In this document: positions 41,771-54,080 of the stretch, piece after piece | Position numbering within the stretch: the stretch's first letter is position 1 | Layout of the letters: each line of letters starts with the position of its first letter | Origin: Leptoclinus maculatus | Taxonomy: Eukaryota > Chordata > Actinopteri > Perciformes > Stichaeidae | NCBI GenBank assembly: GCA_032191485.1 | Contig: JAVDOI010000019.1 | Location: 1,950,612-2,014,611 of the forward strand | DNA length: 64,000 nt | Direction: 5' to 3' | Notes under the pieces: model-generated | Seen by the model: the letters and a program-made list of their open reading frames with translations, nothing else | What the model was told of the DNA's origin: nothing | The model's database searches: none | Translations under genes and position numbers: made by a program

Positions 41771-43819
41771 TGGGAAAGAAGCGTACAGTTCTAGTCACAT
41801 AAGCATCAGAGATTCTTTTGTTTTTTAGACTTGGTGTGCATTTAAGTCCTTAAAGTCTAATACAAAGCAGCAAAACACAGGTTTGGTTTTGTTGTCATAC
41901 TATTTTGTCATCATTTATGACAACAAGACACATGAAACAGATTCTGGAAAGAACAGGAACAGCTCCATACAGCTCCCCAGTTGGAGCATCCGGCCGGTAG
42001 CCAGACCGTGGAATAACAACTTCCGGGTGCATCACAGGATGCCATTGGACCCAAAAAGACCCTTTCCCATAGACTTACATTGGAAAAGAGTCTATCAAAT
42101 CAGTGAAAAGTTATTTAATTAATTTGGTCCTAATAGCCGAATCCTGAATAATTCCCTAGGCATAATGAGCTGCGGCTGGGAGGCGGGGTTAAAGGAGTTA
42201 AAGGAAACGCGAGTGCGCTTGCTCTGTGGGCCTCATGGATGCCGAATATCCGGATCATTTTACACCCAGCATTAGATAATTTTGGCTTCATTTTAGCGTC
42301 ATTTCGTCGCTGCACACAGAAGGAACCAAGCCAGCAACAACATCTTTATGGGCTTATCAATATTGCTCCAGAAACAGTTACTATACTACATGGACTCAGA
42401 GGGAGGCATCTGGTGCCAGAGCACCTCCTGCTGCTCGTGCATATTTCAGTCCGATCGTGAATACATGTTACCCCAAGCAATGAGATCATTTCTGCCTCTG
42501 AGAATGTTTGCATAGCTAAAAGTACAATTGGTGGTGACATTCCACACTTGGACCTTGTGGCCCAGCTTTCACCTCCTCCGTCCCACACTTTGCACAAGGC
42601 TTCAACTTATCCTCTTCACTACTAAAAGTACGCGTGCATGTGTTTGTGGTGATGTCATCTCTGGGAAAGATGCGTGAGTGTACACTAAACGTGGGCGCTA
42701 ATTTGTGTGTAGAATGGACTCGCTGTGTGCTGAGTGAAGGGAATGAACTGAATTTGCCACTGTTGGTGACCCAGACGGTTTCCTCAGTGCACCAAGAGTT
42801 CACCGGCTCTAAGTGGCCTCCAGCTATTGTGGCGTTAGTGCGGAATTTAACATTTCGTGTCACCTTGAGCTGCCAAACCTTCTCCTCTAACCCAACCTAT
42901 AAACACAGAGGGTGAGGAGCACCCTGGGGTGAGGCAGATTGGCGGTGAACTGCCTTATATTCACAGGTCCAGGGGCACCCATGGAGCCAACTGTACGACC
43001 GGGTCGCTCTGTGTACCAACAACTGCTCGCATTTTACACTTCCTGACATCAGTGGTAGTTAGCATAGCTGGTGAGCATTAAATACGTACATAAACATTTC
43101 ACGAAGCCCTCGATGATATGACTATATGACCGTCATCTGTTCTACAAACTTTACTTCTGAGACTTTGACTAATTATCTAATTATCTAGACTTCTCTGCTC
43201 GCTTGCTAACTAGATTTCATAGTCTCCCAATCACACAATTTTTTTCAAATGAGTTGAGCTACTCCACGACCTTTCCATGTAGCCCTCGTTGGGTATTGCA
43301 CATGGCCGTGGCTTGTGCCCCACAAGGGTTCAGGATGAGTCAAACTCTTGTTTATGAAATAAAATCGCATCCACGACCTACTGAACATGCTCCTTGCATT
43401 AAGCACACAGCACGAGTATCAATTACTAACATCTACTACACCTGGAATGTTAACGAGATCAAGCCGAGTGCACTGTACTCAGAACTAACAAATGATTTCA
43501 AATCCTGTCGAGGAGTCAGTGGAGGTCCACAGAGCGAGCGGCATCACCGCGGTCAGAAACGCTTCAGTGTGAGAACACTCTTTGAAAAAAAGCCGTGTGT
43601 GGCTTTGTTAAGCCGTTCATTGATGTCAAACTCCTCCGGCGTCAAAGCAGGCGAGTCTTTCCGGGAAAACGTTTAACCTCTCTGATCCTCATTCAGCTGT
43701 AGGGCAGCTCTAATGGTCTTACCTGGGATCCTTTACAAACCTGCTCCCCTGTCTGCATTTCTCTGCTTCATCACCTCAACCATCCGTGACAGGATGTAAT
43801 TATGTTATATTATATTATG

Positions 43820-43870
43820 TTAACCTCTAACATAACCATATGTTAGAGGTTAAGTAACCTCTAACATATG
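43820..43870. repeat. 15-bp-arm inverted repeat with a third copy
   Basis: ttaacctctaacata (43820-43834), spacer acca, tatgttagaggttaa (43839-43853), then taacctctaacatatg (43855-43870) again. This is the same arm-spacer-arm-plus-copy layout as at 22.5 kb. Confidence 0.85.
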
Positions 43871-43890
43871 AATATAGAACAAGAATTTTG

Positions 43891-44127
43891 GGGGCGACCG
43901 TGGCTCCCTGGGTTAAGAGGGTTGTCTGGTAACTGCAAGGTCGAAGGTTCAATCCTTGACTGGGACGTGTCATGTGTCTGAGCAAGACACTGTACCCCAA
44001 GCTCCCCGGGCACCTGTCATTGGCATAACCATGCCCCTATATACAGGGATGGGTCAAATGCAGAGAAAAAATTCCCCCATAAATATAGTGTAATTAAATT
44101 AAATTAATTAAATTAAATTAAGTTAAT
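43891..44127 (+). mobile_element. tRNA-derived SINE
   Basis: Begins gggggcgaccgtggctccct (A-box-like) and has ggttcaatcc (B box) at about 43947-43956. The body cctgagcaagacactgtaccccaagctcc is typical of fish V-type/Deu SINEs. The tail is repeated taatt units. No TSD was established. Confidence 0.75.
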
Positions 44128-44129
44128 TT

Positions 44130-46020
44130 GTTTCCCCCCCTCCATTTCTATCCCCAGGCCACAGTGATGTATCCTGTATCCTGTATCCGGTTGCTTTGGT
44201 GATTGATTTGATTTGTTATTAACCACCAAAGAAAAAAACAAACTTCAATCAAACCTTGATTGTCACCCTGCACGGTGACATCAGGTTTGTCCTTGACTCT
44301 GCACTTAACTGCTCCTTAATCCATGAGAGCAGCGTGTGACAGCAGGTCTAACGCTGAACATATCATGACGGTATTAGCTGCCGTGTATCCTCTTAGCTGA
44401 CAGGATGCACGGCCCGCTGACATAACCCTGATGATGCGTGTACGATGCGTTAAGTGCATCATGTGCAGCTAACACTGAGCTTTAATTCTTCATGCTGCAA
44501 AAAAAAATATTCCTTCTGACATTTCTGTGCAATTTGCAGACTTATCAAAATACAGAAATGACCATGATTACTTGGAAATACATCTTCTTTTGAGGACAGA
44601 GTCCAAGTGCAGCAGTGTCTTCATAATACCTCTGGAAAGCAGATCATTGATTTTATAAGCAGTTGTATTAATTATTCGATTGTTGACTTTTAGCAGATCT
44701 TATGTACAGTGTGCATAGATCAGAGGAGCTGTAATACAATTTATTAACATCTAACATATCTTAATAAAATAGTCTGTTAGTGTTGCAGTCTTGATCCTAG
44801 TGTCCGTGGTGTAGTACAGTGTTCTATGACGCAGCAGCTGAAAAGACAGCAGCACATTCAACAGATAACCACACTGTTAAACTACACCATAGGTGCACAT
44901 GCTGTCTGTGACCCCACTCATTTGTGTGTGTGTGTGTGTCCGTTTGGAGGAGGGGTCATGGGTAATCTGTCCATCTGGTGGTCTGTCTGTGATGACATCA
45001 GTGCGTCCTGTTAAATTCAGTCATTTGATCTGACCTGAAAGCAGTTCCGCACATTCGCTCGTATAGATTAAAGATTAGAATCAAATAACATGGAAAAAAC
45101 ACACGCACACACACACACACACACACACATAAACCAGCATGACTCACTTCCACTGACCACTCAGATGAGTGACTCAGACACTCATCTGATAGAAAGGAAA
45201 ATCAAGTGCTCCCCCTTGCTTTCCATGAATTGATATGAAGGGAACGTGTGCCCTTTCCAGGCAACAGAGTGTAAATACCAATGACGCTGACCCAGTGGAA
45301 GGTTATGACTTGCATTAGAAAATGTCGCTAATCCACCGATATCAGCATTCAGAGATCACAAAAATCCGAACCAGATGTTACAGCGTATTCATAGCATTAA
45401 AAACAAAATGCCGACACTGACATTTACAGCATCTCGTTCTAATTGTTGAGACGTGGGCCATTCATGAGTTCAATGCCGCCCAATAACACATGTTTTTCAT
45501 GTAAAAAGTTAATAGTAACTATACCTGTTAATTACAGGAGTGAAAAGTACAATATTTCCTTCAGAAGCATGTTTTTTTATTTAATTTGAATCTGTATGTA
45601 AGATGAAAAATGTGCCGCTTAAAATCAAACATGTTGGTCTGACTTTAAAGAAAAGACAAATCCGGTAAACACGGTCTCATCTGGTAATGAGGCAACATCC
45701 TGGCAACGCTGCAGTCGCCGTGGCAGCATATAAACAGGAAATGTGCTGACTAATAGGATTATGGGTGAGCTGCATCAGGAGGTCAGTGAGCAGTGCAATG
45801 CAGTGCAATGTGTGTGTGTGTGTGTGTGATGTTAAATATCTCTGTTAGAAGGATTTGGGGGTTTTCACATTCAGTATGAGCTGATTGTTTCTGCAGTTTG
45901 AGATTTTGAGGTTTCATTTCATTTTTTATCTTAGCAAAATAAAAAGTAAAAACGTACAAAAGTAAAACCTCTGCTCCATTCCAGGAAGTCATTGTATTGT
46001 TTTAATCAACTTTATCACTT
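44130..46020. other. Intergenic, no gene
   Basis: Short microsatellites at 44923-44939 (TG), 45099-45130 (CA) and 45810-45828 (TG). No frames with domains or paired splice sites. Confidence 0.45.
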
Positions 46021-46024
46021 GTAA

Positions 46025-46140
46025 CTTGATCAGAATCAGAATCAGAACCACTTATTGCCACAGTATGTTGCACATACAAGGAATTTGACATGACGGGTGA
46101 TGCATAACAATAAACAATCAACAACAATCAATTGATTTAG
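46025..46140 (+). repeat. Common fish repeat with (atcaga)n start
   Basis: atcagaatcagaatcagaac is followed by cacttattgccacagtatgttgcacatacaaggaatttgac. I recognise this as a widespread teleost interspersed repeat, whose usual form reads ctttattggccaagtatg...caaggaatttg. Confidence 0.6.
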
Positions 46141-46144
46141 TTGT

Positions 46145-47327
46145 AAATTAAATTAACAATCTTCAAAATAAAAATGTCCTGTAATTCAGGATGACAGAAA
46201 AAGACTGATTAATCCTTAGATTATGTTCCACGTTCTCATAGCTGACATGATTACACTCCAACATCATTGTACTCCCCATTGTGTTGGTTTCCCTTTATTG
46301 TTTTGATGTGTTTTCAGTTGGATTGAATATCTGCATGATATAATCTGAAAGACGGGAATAAGAGAGTAAAATGCCATAATTTGCTGCCATAACATCTGCT
46401 GAGGACCTCACTGGAGCTGCTAATGTTGCTCTAAAAAGAGCTTGTTATGAACTCTGTTAATCTTCCCCGCTGGGTGGATTTGTCTAACTTTGCAGCATTT
46501 GCGCCACCTGCTGGACACTTAAAGTAATGCTGCTAGATCTTGGAGTTTATTTTCCACCTTGTTTAAAGTGGCAGTAATTCCATGGATCCCAGCTGATTGG
46601 CCACAGACAGGAGGTGACGTTTTATAAAAGGTTTTGGAAAACCGCAAAGTGGTCGGTCTGTGTTTGTCACTCAAACGGAGGCAGTGTTTTGTCCACTGGA
46701 AGTGTTTTCCCCTTCATTAGTAGTCTAGAGAGAGCCTTAGATGATAAAACCGAATGTAATGTTTGTTTTTCCATGTTGTGGTCGGTCTGAATACATTCAT
46801 GATATCTGGAAAAATCAACGGCTGCATTCTGGACCCTTTTTGTAACTCACTGTACCTCCCACGAGGACAGTACAGCAGGTTGCATATCCATGTAATTAGT
46901 TACATCTGTGCCTCTGCTTGTATGGCAAGTCATAATGTGACGTTTGAAAGGCCTGTTACTGTCATACCGCCACAGATAATGTAATTAATATAATACGTGG
47001 ATCATATTGAAGCGATAAAAAGCAAGGAGGGTTGATGTGAACTTGGAGTAAATTGATGTAAATGTGAACCAAATAGTTTGTTGTACAGTTGGGGTGCTTG
47101 GGAAGAATATTCCTGAACATATATATTTTTTTGTGAAGTAAATATAATGTGGTTGATATCGAAAAAAGAATGATACCATAGAAAGTGTAAAACAGCAACC
47201 TAAGATGCTTCAAGAATCGTACATAACAGGTGTGGAGTACTATTTATTATACTAACAAAGAAATGAACCCAACCCATATTAATGAAACACATTGCATTTA
47301 ATAAGATGTGCTGTCAATAATTTATAT

Positions 47328-47381
<54 letters not shown>

Positions 47382-50095
47382 AATTAGCCACTTACTGCAT
47401 GTTACTGCACGTTAAAATGCCAGCTGTGAAAAAGTTATGTTGAGTTGAGTTTGGATTTAAAACATATTCATGCATATAACACATTGCAGTTGATTCCGGG
47501 GACTTGTGGATGTACCATTTTCCAGATTTAAGGGGAATCATGCTCTATGGCACAGTATACATTTCTTTTCTCTGTAAAACGAACTGCAATCATTTCATTG
47601 TTGTTAGACAGCTTATAGAATCTGAGATATACTGACAGTATAGAAAAAGCCTGAAACATGACAGACATTACTACCCGTGTGCACTAGATGGCGCTGTAGA
47701 GTTTAAGATGTGAAGAACCAGGTTTACATTACATGTTCTACAGATATGATACATCATACATGCAAAACATTAAAAACATCCTTAAAAACCTGCCACTAAT
47801 AAATGAGGTAATTATGTGACCAGCCATCAATTTAAGAATGTTAATATTGTGAATTATTGTTCTCTTTATTTACTATTTAGATACTAAATGCCAAATGTTA
47901 ACTAATACAAAATAACAGCAATTAATTCAAAAACTATTTGACATCTGAGATATTTAGGTTCTAATATTCATGAAAGATTCAAGCAAATGTTCTGAATCAT
48001 CATGGAAGTTCTAGGTGGTGAGAACAATGTTGGAAGTCTTTGACAGAGAGACTTGAAGTGATACTTATTATTACGTTTATATATATTCTATGTGGTCACT
48101 GTTGAATAAAACAGTCCAGTGGTTGGAAGCTGGCCAGTATATTGTGTTGTATAAAGAGCTACACGAGGACTCGTTGTGCAGAAGTCAGTCCTCCCTACGC
48201 AAACTTCTGCTGATGATTAGAAATGTATTCTGAAGCATAAAAACAAACGTAATCTGGGAAGGAATGCAAACATAATCGATGATGCAGTTTTGTTGAATGG
48301 GAACATCATTTGTAGGCTGCTTGCAGACACTTTGGTGCTTTAATAAGTCAACTACAATCATGTCGAAATAAGTAGAAATGGTCTTAAATACAAAAACCTT
48401 TATAACTGATTATATACCTCTATGCTGAGTATCACATTTGTTGCCCGTCTCAGATCGCTGCTCACAGTATAACCGCGATGGCTCCCCGGAGCAAATTTAA
48501 TGTTTTAAGTGTACATGGCCTGCTGGGAGACGGGGGGGGGGCCTCTTCTGTCCCAGACACAGATGTTTTTAGGATATATACAGAATAAAGTTAGTATCTT
48601 TTCTGCACTTTCAGAAAAACTTCATTTTCAACGGACATGTGTGAGACCGGTATTAATCTTTTACATAATTCTCGGCAAAGAAAGAAAATCAGTTTGTTCG
48701 CCAAAATGTCGAACTAACCCTTTAAAATGTCTGCAGTTGTTGCATTCGACTTTTTTTCTCTCTTCCCAAGCACGCCGTATAAGACTGCCATCTATTTGTG
48801 TTTAAGAATCAAATAACTGACTTATATTAGATGAGCCAATGTCCTGTCCAATGGGATTCACACAGGCTTTGTGTTTACAGTATAACCTACGGTAGATTAC
48901 AGCGGAGGAGAAGCTGTCCGGGTGAACAGGAAGAAGATTTTTTGGTAGTGGTCAGATAAGGAGAGGAAAATATGAATTATTACTTTATATCCAGGATTGA
49001 TAATGTCTTCGTGGGAGATGCAGCATGACGCAGAACAGTGTTTTCCTCATGTGTGCTCAGAAACGAGCCTCCGCGGCTGACAGATATATTGCCTTTGGCT
49101 CTGAGCCCACAGCTTCCTACTATGTTCCCGTTGGATAGCAATCAGTCAAACATAGTTGAATGACTTCCAGTAGAAATAGTGGAAGTTGTACGTCGGCTTC
49201 CCTTCACATCAGCTCCATGCACAAGCGACACATTTTAGGTAAATAAAGCAGTATCTGTTATTTTCATCACTTTTTCTCTGGGCACAGAGGACCAAAAGGA
49301 GCCATTTTCCCACAACTGGGCCTTCAGGATTTAAACAGCAGCGAATGAAGCACACCAGGAATAGCAACAGTTTGAAACGCGATCATTGCAGACGATAGAG
49401 TCCAATAAAGCCACGGCGCACTATAATTGGAAGAAAGGTCGTAGAAAGTCACCACCTTTTATGATTAGTTGACGTTTTGCTTCCACCGGAGAGGTCAGAG
49501 GCTGCTGTGTTCACATGAGGATGAGTCGTGAGCTGATGTGACTGAATGGTATGAAAACACACAAACTGTTTAGACCGAGATGAGTGGCTCCGCTTTAGGA
49601 CTGGTTTCTCTGGGAAAAAAAGCACGCTGGCACAGTGAGATACAGAAAAGTGATGAATCAACAGGCATTTGTACCGACGGCGTTGTCACGCGGCTGCATG
49701 TTGTGCACATCCACGTTCTATTCATAATCCAACAACAGTATGATCAGTTCAGTGCTTTACACTGAACACTGAATCATCTCAGGCCAGCTTATCATTGTAT
49801 TCATTGTATCATTTGTATTAACATAAAAGATCGGCAAGTAAATAAATGATCACAAATGACTTCGACACAGCAAACCTGGAGTATTCGCCTTCTCCTTAGG
49901 GGGAGCAATAATAATCCAATAAACTCACTAATAAATAAACTAATCCAGCCATGCCTGGTGGTATTTTCACAACGTGAGCAGAATGATGTTAGTGATGCGT
50001 TTAGATGGGAAAGCACACCGAGTGCAATTTGGTGATTTGCAATTCAAACTGTTTAAGTTGAAAAGTAAAAGTTTAAAAATAAGAATCGAAGTTAC
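46145..50095. other. Intergenic, no gene
   Basis: AT-rich. Contains an AT microsatellite (47325-47378) and a partial MITE of the ctaagctaag family at 48600-48735 (ccaaaatgtcgaactaaccc). No convincing coding exon. Confidence 0.45.
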
Positions 50096-50099
50096 AAAT

Positions 50100-50440
50100 A
50101 ACTGTTTATATTACATTTCAATGACTGCGCTTTTTACATTGTAGCGTTAGAACCCGGACAGATAAATAAACGGAAATCCCCGCTCCACAAAGGCAGTCTT
50201 TCTGTCTCATTGTAATATTTACTACAGCTACTTTGGAGTTTGGAGAATCCTGCCATGAATAAACGAGACTTTATCAGCCTGTGAAACCACCGAGCCTCAT
50301 AATGCATTCCAAAAGAAGCACTGGTAATAATTACCTAAGTGTAACCGTCGTTACGTAACACACGCTGCGCCTCCTCCAGCCTAAACTACGACCGTCTAAC
50401 CACCGACAGTGTGGACTTGAAAGAACATGTCTATTTATTC
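50100..50440 (+). repeat. Old direct repeat, copy 1 (spacing about 1 kb)
   Basis: Ordered matches with 51105-51440: attgtagcg.tagaacccgga; ggaaatccccgctc.acaaaggc; tcattgtaatat; atgtattcca / atgcattcca; aagtgtaacc.t.gttacgt; caccgacagtgtggac / caccaacagtgtggac. Divergence is high, with indels. Confidence 0.75.
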
Positions 50441-51104
50441 GGCGAAAAACAACCTCCAGCCTTGTGCTCTTTCCAATAAAAAGTCAATGACTTCTTTCTT
50501 GGTTTCTAACAGATAAACACAAGTTATAAATGTCTTATTCCTCAGTAAATTGACAATCGTTTATATTCACTGTGAATATCATTTCAAATGGTTTCTAATG
50601 AAATGAATCTACTACAGCGGCATGTAAACCATTGCACATCCACACAGCGCCGGCTGAGTTCGCAGAAATCTGATTGTGAAGTTGACGTACGCTGTGAGTT
50701 CTGAAAATCAATTTACGTCAATGGCAGGAATGTGTTCTTTTTTGTGTGTCAATGGCAGCTCATATCGGTAGAGAATCATGACTTGAGCACAATCTTTTAG
50801 CACAACCTCGAGTCGGAATTACACGTATGTTGGTGTAACACTAAACAAGGTGATTAAATACCTTTTAAATACAACATTCAAACAACCGTTATGAAAAGCA
50901 GTTTCATCCGCCTGAGGCCTTGTATTGGTCTGAAATGCACTGTCCGGCCCATTGCATGTCCTGTTGCACCGGTTACCTCGGCTAGTGTCTCTTTGCTAAC
51001 GCAAAATGAAGATAATTAGTGAGCTGAACCAATAATTGTGACACCAACCCATTTAGGAAATAATATTTCAACACTATGGCTGGAACAACAGATAAAGAGG
51101 CTGT

Positions 51105-51440
51105 TTGCTATTTAGGTTACAGCTCAATGAGTGTTTTTAAAATTGTAGCGATAGAACCCGGAGTCCTGATCTATTAATACATGGATTACACTTGGAAATC
51201 CCCGCTCAACAAAGGCTGCCTTTCTGTCGTCTCCAACTTTTCCCCTGGACCAAGACCTTCTCCCAAAGGGTGTCATTGTAATATCTCCACACCTAAAAGC
51301 AGTTGAATGATTCTTGTTCATCAGCCGGTATAACCACAAATGTATTCCAAAGAGCCTCTGTTTCTTACCAAGTGTAACCTTTGTTATGTCACTTTGTCAC
51401 TGTTGGTTTGGCCACCAACAGTGTGGACGAGCAGCCAAAT
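51105..51440 (+). repeat. Old direct repeat, copy 2
   Basis: Partner of 50100-50440 in the same orientation and order, about 1005 bp downstream. Open frames across it are not shared with copy 1, so it is probably non-coding. Confidence 0.75.
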
Positions 51441-51444
51441 GTGG

Positions 51445-53740
51445 GAGAAGCCCAACGTCTGAGGAACGAGCAATCACATCCTTCACCCAACGGTTTGCAC
51501 ATTGAGCTGCACATCATCTCCTGCAGCTCTCCATCCCGAACAAATGAGTAACATAACGGAAACGTTGATGATTCCAAAGGGGCCCTCAAAAATACGACAT
51601 GAACATTGAATACTACCTATCTGCGGGAAATTATTCTTAGCCCCCTAATATGATATTTTTTCATTAAACCGAGGCCAACTGCTGCTTCACCTGTCTCACT
51701 CTCCACCTGCAGGAGAACGACTTCTCAACATGCTGCTATCTACTGAGTCCCTCCAAAGGAAGGAGTTGGAGCAGCTGGGCTTTGTTTGGCAAATGCAAAT
51801 GAGTGCTCTGATATCATCTAGATCTATGGTTTGGGATTTTTCCCAGTGGGTTGTACTCAGTTTAATGATATGTTAAAATGCAGAATAAACGGTGCATACG
51901 TGCAACAGGACATGTCTTCCTCCCATATCATTGGGTTTATCATAGAGACGCTTTGACGTCACGTTATAGGGGAGGCCTCCACGTGGACAAACACGAGGGG
52001 ATATTGTTGTGACGTGCGGACCACTTTATGAATGGACGTTCGTTGTTCAGCGCCCACGTCCACTTGATCTCTCTCTTCCTCCGTCCTACTCACACTCTGT
52101 TCCCCATCACTGCCCAGTTTATTCCATTTCATCAGAGTAGTAGGAGTTAGCGTAAAGCCCAAACGGATGTGTTCAATCCAGCGGGGACAAGTGTGTGTGT
52201 GTGTGTGTGTGTGTGTGGGGGGGGGCTTCCCTGATGATGTTGTAGGAGGATTACCGCCCCGCTCTGCCACCTCTCTGCTAGATTAGGACCTTCGGATTAT
52301 GTCTGCGTTTTATCCAGAGGAAAAAAAAAAATAAAATAAATAAAGCGATCTGATTCATAACCTCCTGTGGCACAGCTGTGACTTATTAAAACGGGAGCCT
52401 TGTCCCGTGGGCTTTTTGCTGATCAGACAACTATGGGAAAATCAAAATCAAGCTTTGGAAAATGGTTTGCAGTTACAGTATGGAACGTTTTCCCAATTTA
52501 TAGTTCATGGGTAAAGATACACACACATTAGTATCAGTGTGATGAAGCAGAATGTATGTTTATGACATGAATACGCGTGTATTTGTGTATTGAGTGTGTA
52601 ATCTGTGCGTGCAGTCAGAGGAGCAGTGATTAACGATCATCTCTACTTCCTGCTGGATTAGTCTCTGAGCATCATGTATTGTCACGACAGCCGCAGGAGG
52701 ATAAGACCCTTTACGGGGAGAGCGTCCAACCCCTCGTCCTCTGCCTCTGTGGTGCAGCGTGGCCGGTTTGAAACATTTCATTCAACATAAAAAAGCATGG
52801 TTCTGACATGAAATGTTATTACTACTAGCAAAGCTTGTATTTTCTTTTTTGCGATTGCCTGTTAAAGTTGGTAAAAGCACAGCCAGTATTTCATCACCGA
52901 GGCCGAATAATAAAAAAAGAGTCCTTTTGCTTTGCTACTGTGGCAATCTGTGAAATTGTCATTTCACGTCTGTAAGATTCCAGCGTAGATACTAAGATGT
53001 GAGCCTTGCGGGGGTAAAACATGAGATCTGATAAAAGACAGTAAGTCGTTCTCTCCTCTTAACACTGGTCACTTTGTTTATCTTTTTCATGAAATGGACA
53101 ATTATTTGATCATAATATCATAAAAGTCACCACCACGGCTTACACACATATTTTCCAGCTAATGACCTCGGATGAAAAGACTTGAAGTGAAGTGTTTGAA
53201 AGGTCGTACGGTCTTTGGGCTGTTTTGTCTTCGTCCAACAGTGGATCTGTTACCAGCCATGATAGATGAAGGGAGAGTGGAGTTTTGTTCAGGCTGCAGA
53301 CACACAGAAGTTACTAAGTTTGTTATAGTAACAGTCTGATATTTGGGGAAATACATCCGTTTGCTGCTAAACCCAGTCATGTGAGAGGATCTACCCCAGC
53401 ATACATACAAAAAAGAGTTCAAGCAAGCATATTTCATGAAATGTTCGACTGTTCTTTTAACACTGTATTTCTTCATGCGGACAGTGTGGGAGGCGATCTG
53501 CTAAGACATTATAGATTCAACCCTGAACCGGAAGTGGATAAAATCCTCTTTTATGTTGTATGTATTTGTACATCGCAGTAATAGTATTACAGTACATTTT
53601 TCCGGAAATCAATTGAATGACTGTTTATGGGTAAAACAACTAGACTGAAAGATAAACTCTTGTAGATAAACTGTAAAAAGATGAAGAGTCTACAACCATG
53701 CTAGCAACTCCACGAGGCTGTAATCACCAGGCAGCATTCC
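51445..53740. other. Intergenic, no gene
   Basis: A (TG)n plus poly-G tract at 52191-52227 and an A-rich run near 52320. No recognisable domain. Confidence 0.45.
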
Positions 53741-53754
53741 GCTTCTGAAAAGTG

Positions 53755-54080
53755 AACCTGCATTCTTTCTAATGGCCATCAGGGGGCGACTCCTCTGGTT
53801 GCAAAAATAAGTGTATGTATTGCATAGAAGTCTATGAGAAAATGACTCTACTTCTCACTGGATTTATTACCTCAGTAAACATTGTAAAATGAGTTCATGG
53901 TCTCAATCTCTAGTTTCTAGTCTTCTTCAATACAGCATGGTGTTCATTTAGTAAATGATGGTCCATTTAAGAGTCACATAGACCATAAAGCAGGGTATGC
54001 TTCAGGGTGTGGCTACCTTGTGATTGACAGGTTGCTACCACGACCTATGGAAATTGTCCGTGTTTTTGTTTTAGAACTTT
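53755..54080 (+). repeat. Widespread teleost interspersed repeat
   Basis: Reads ccatcagggggcgactcctctggttgcaaa, then atagaagtctatgagaaaatgac, ttattacctcagtaaacattg and tgtgattgacaggttgctacc, a block I recognise from many fish genomes. Class uncertain. A short ATG frame just after it (near 54139) begins MSYSAVGCT then stops, faintly like a THAP start. Confidence 0.6.
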
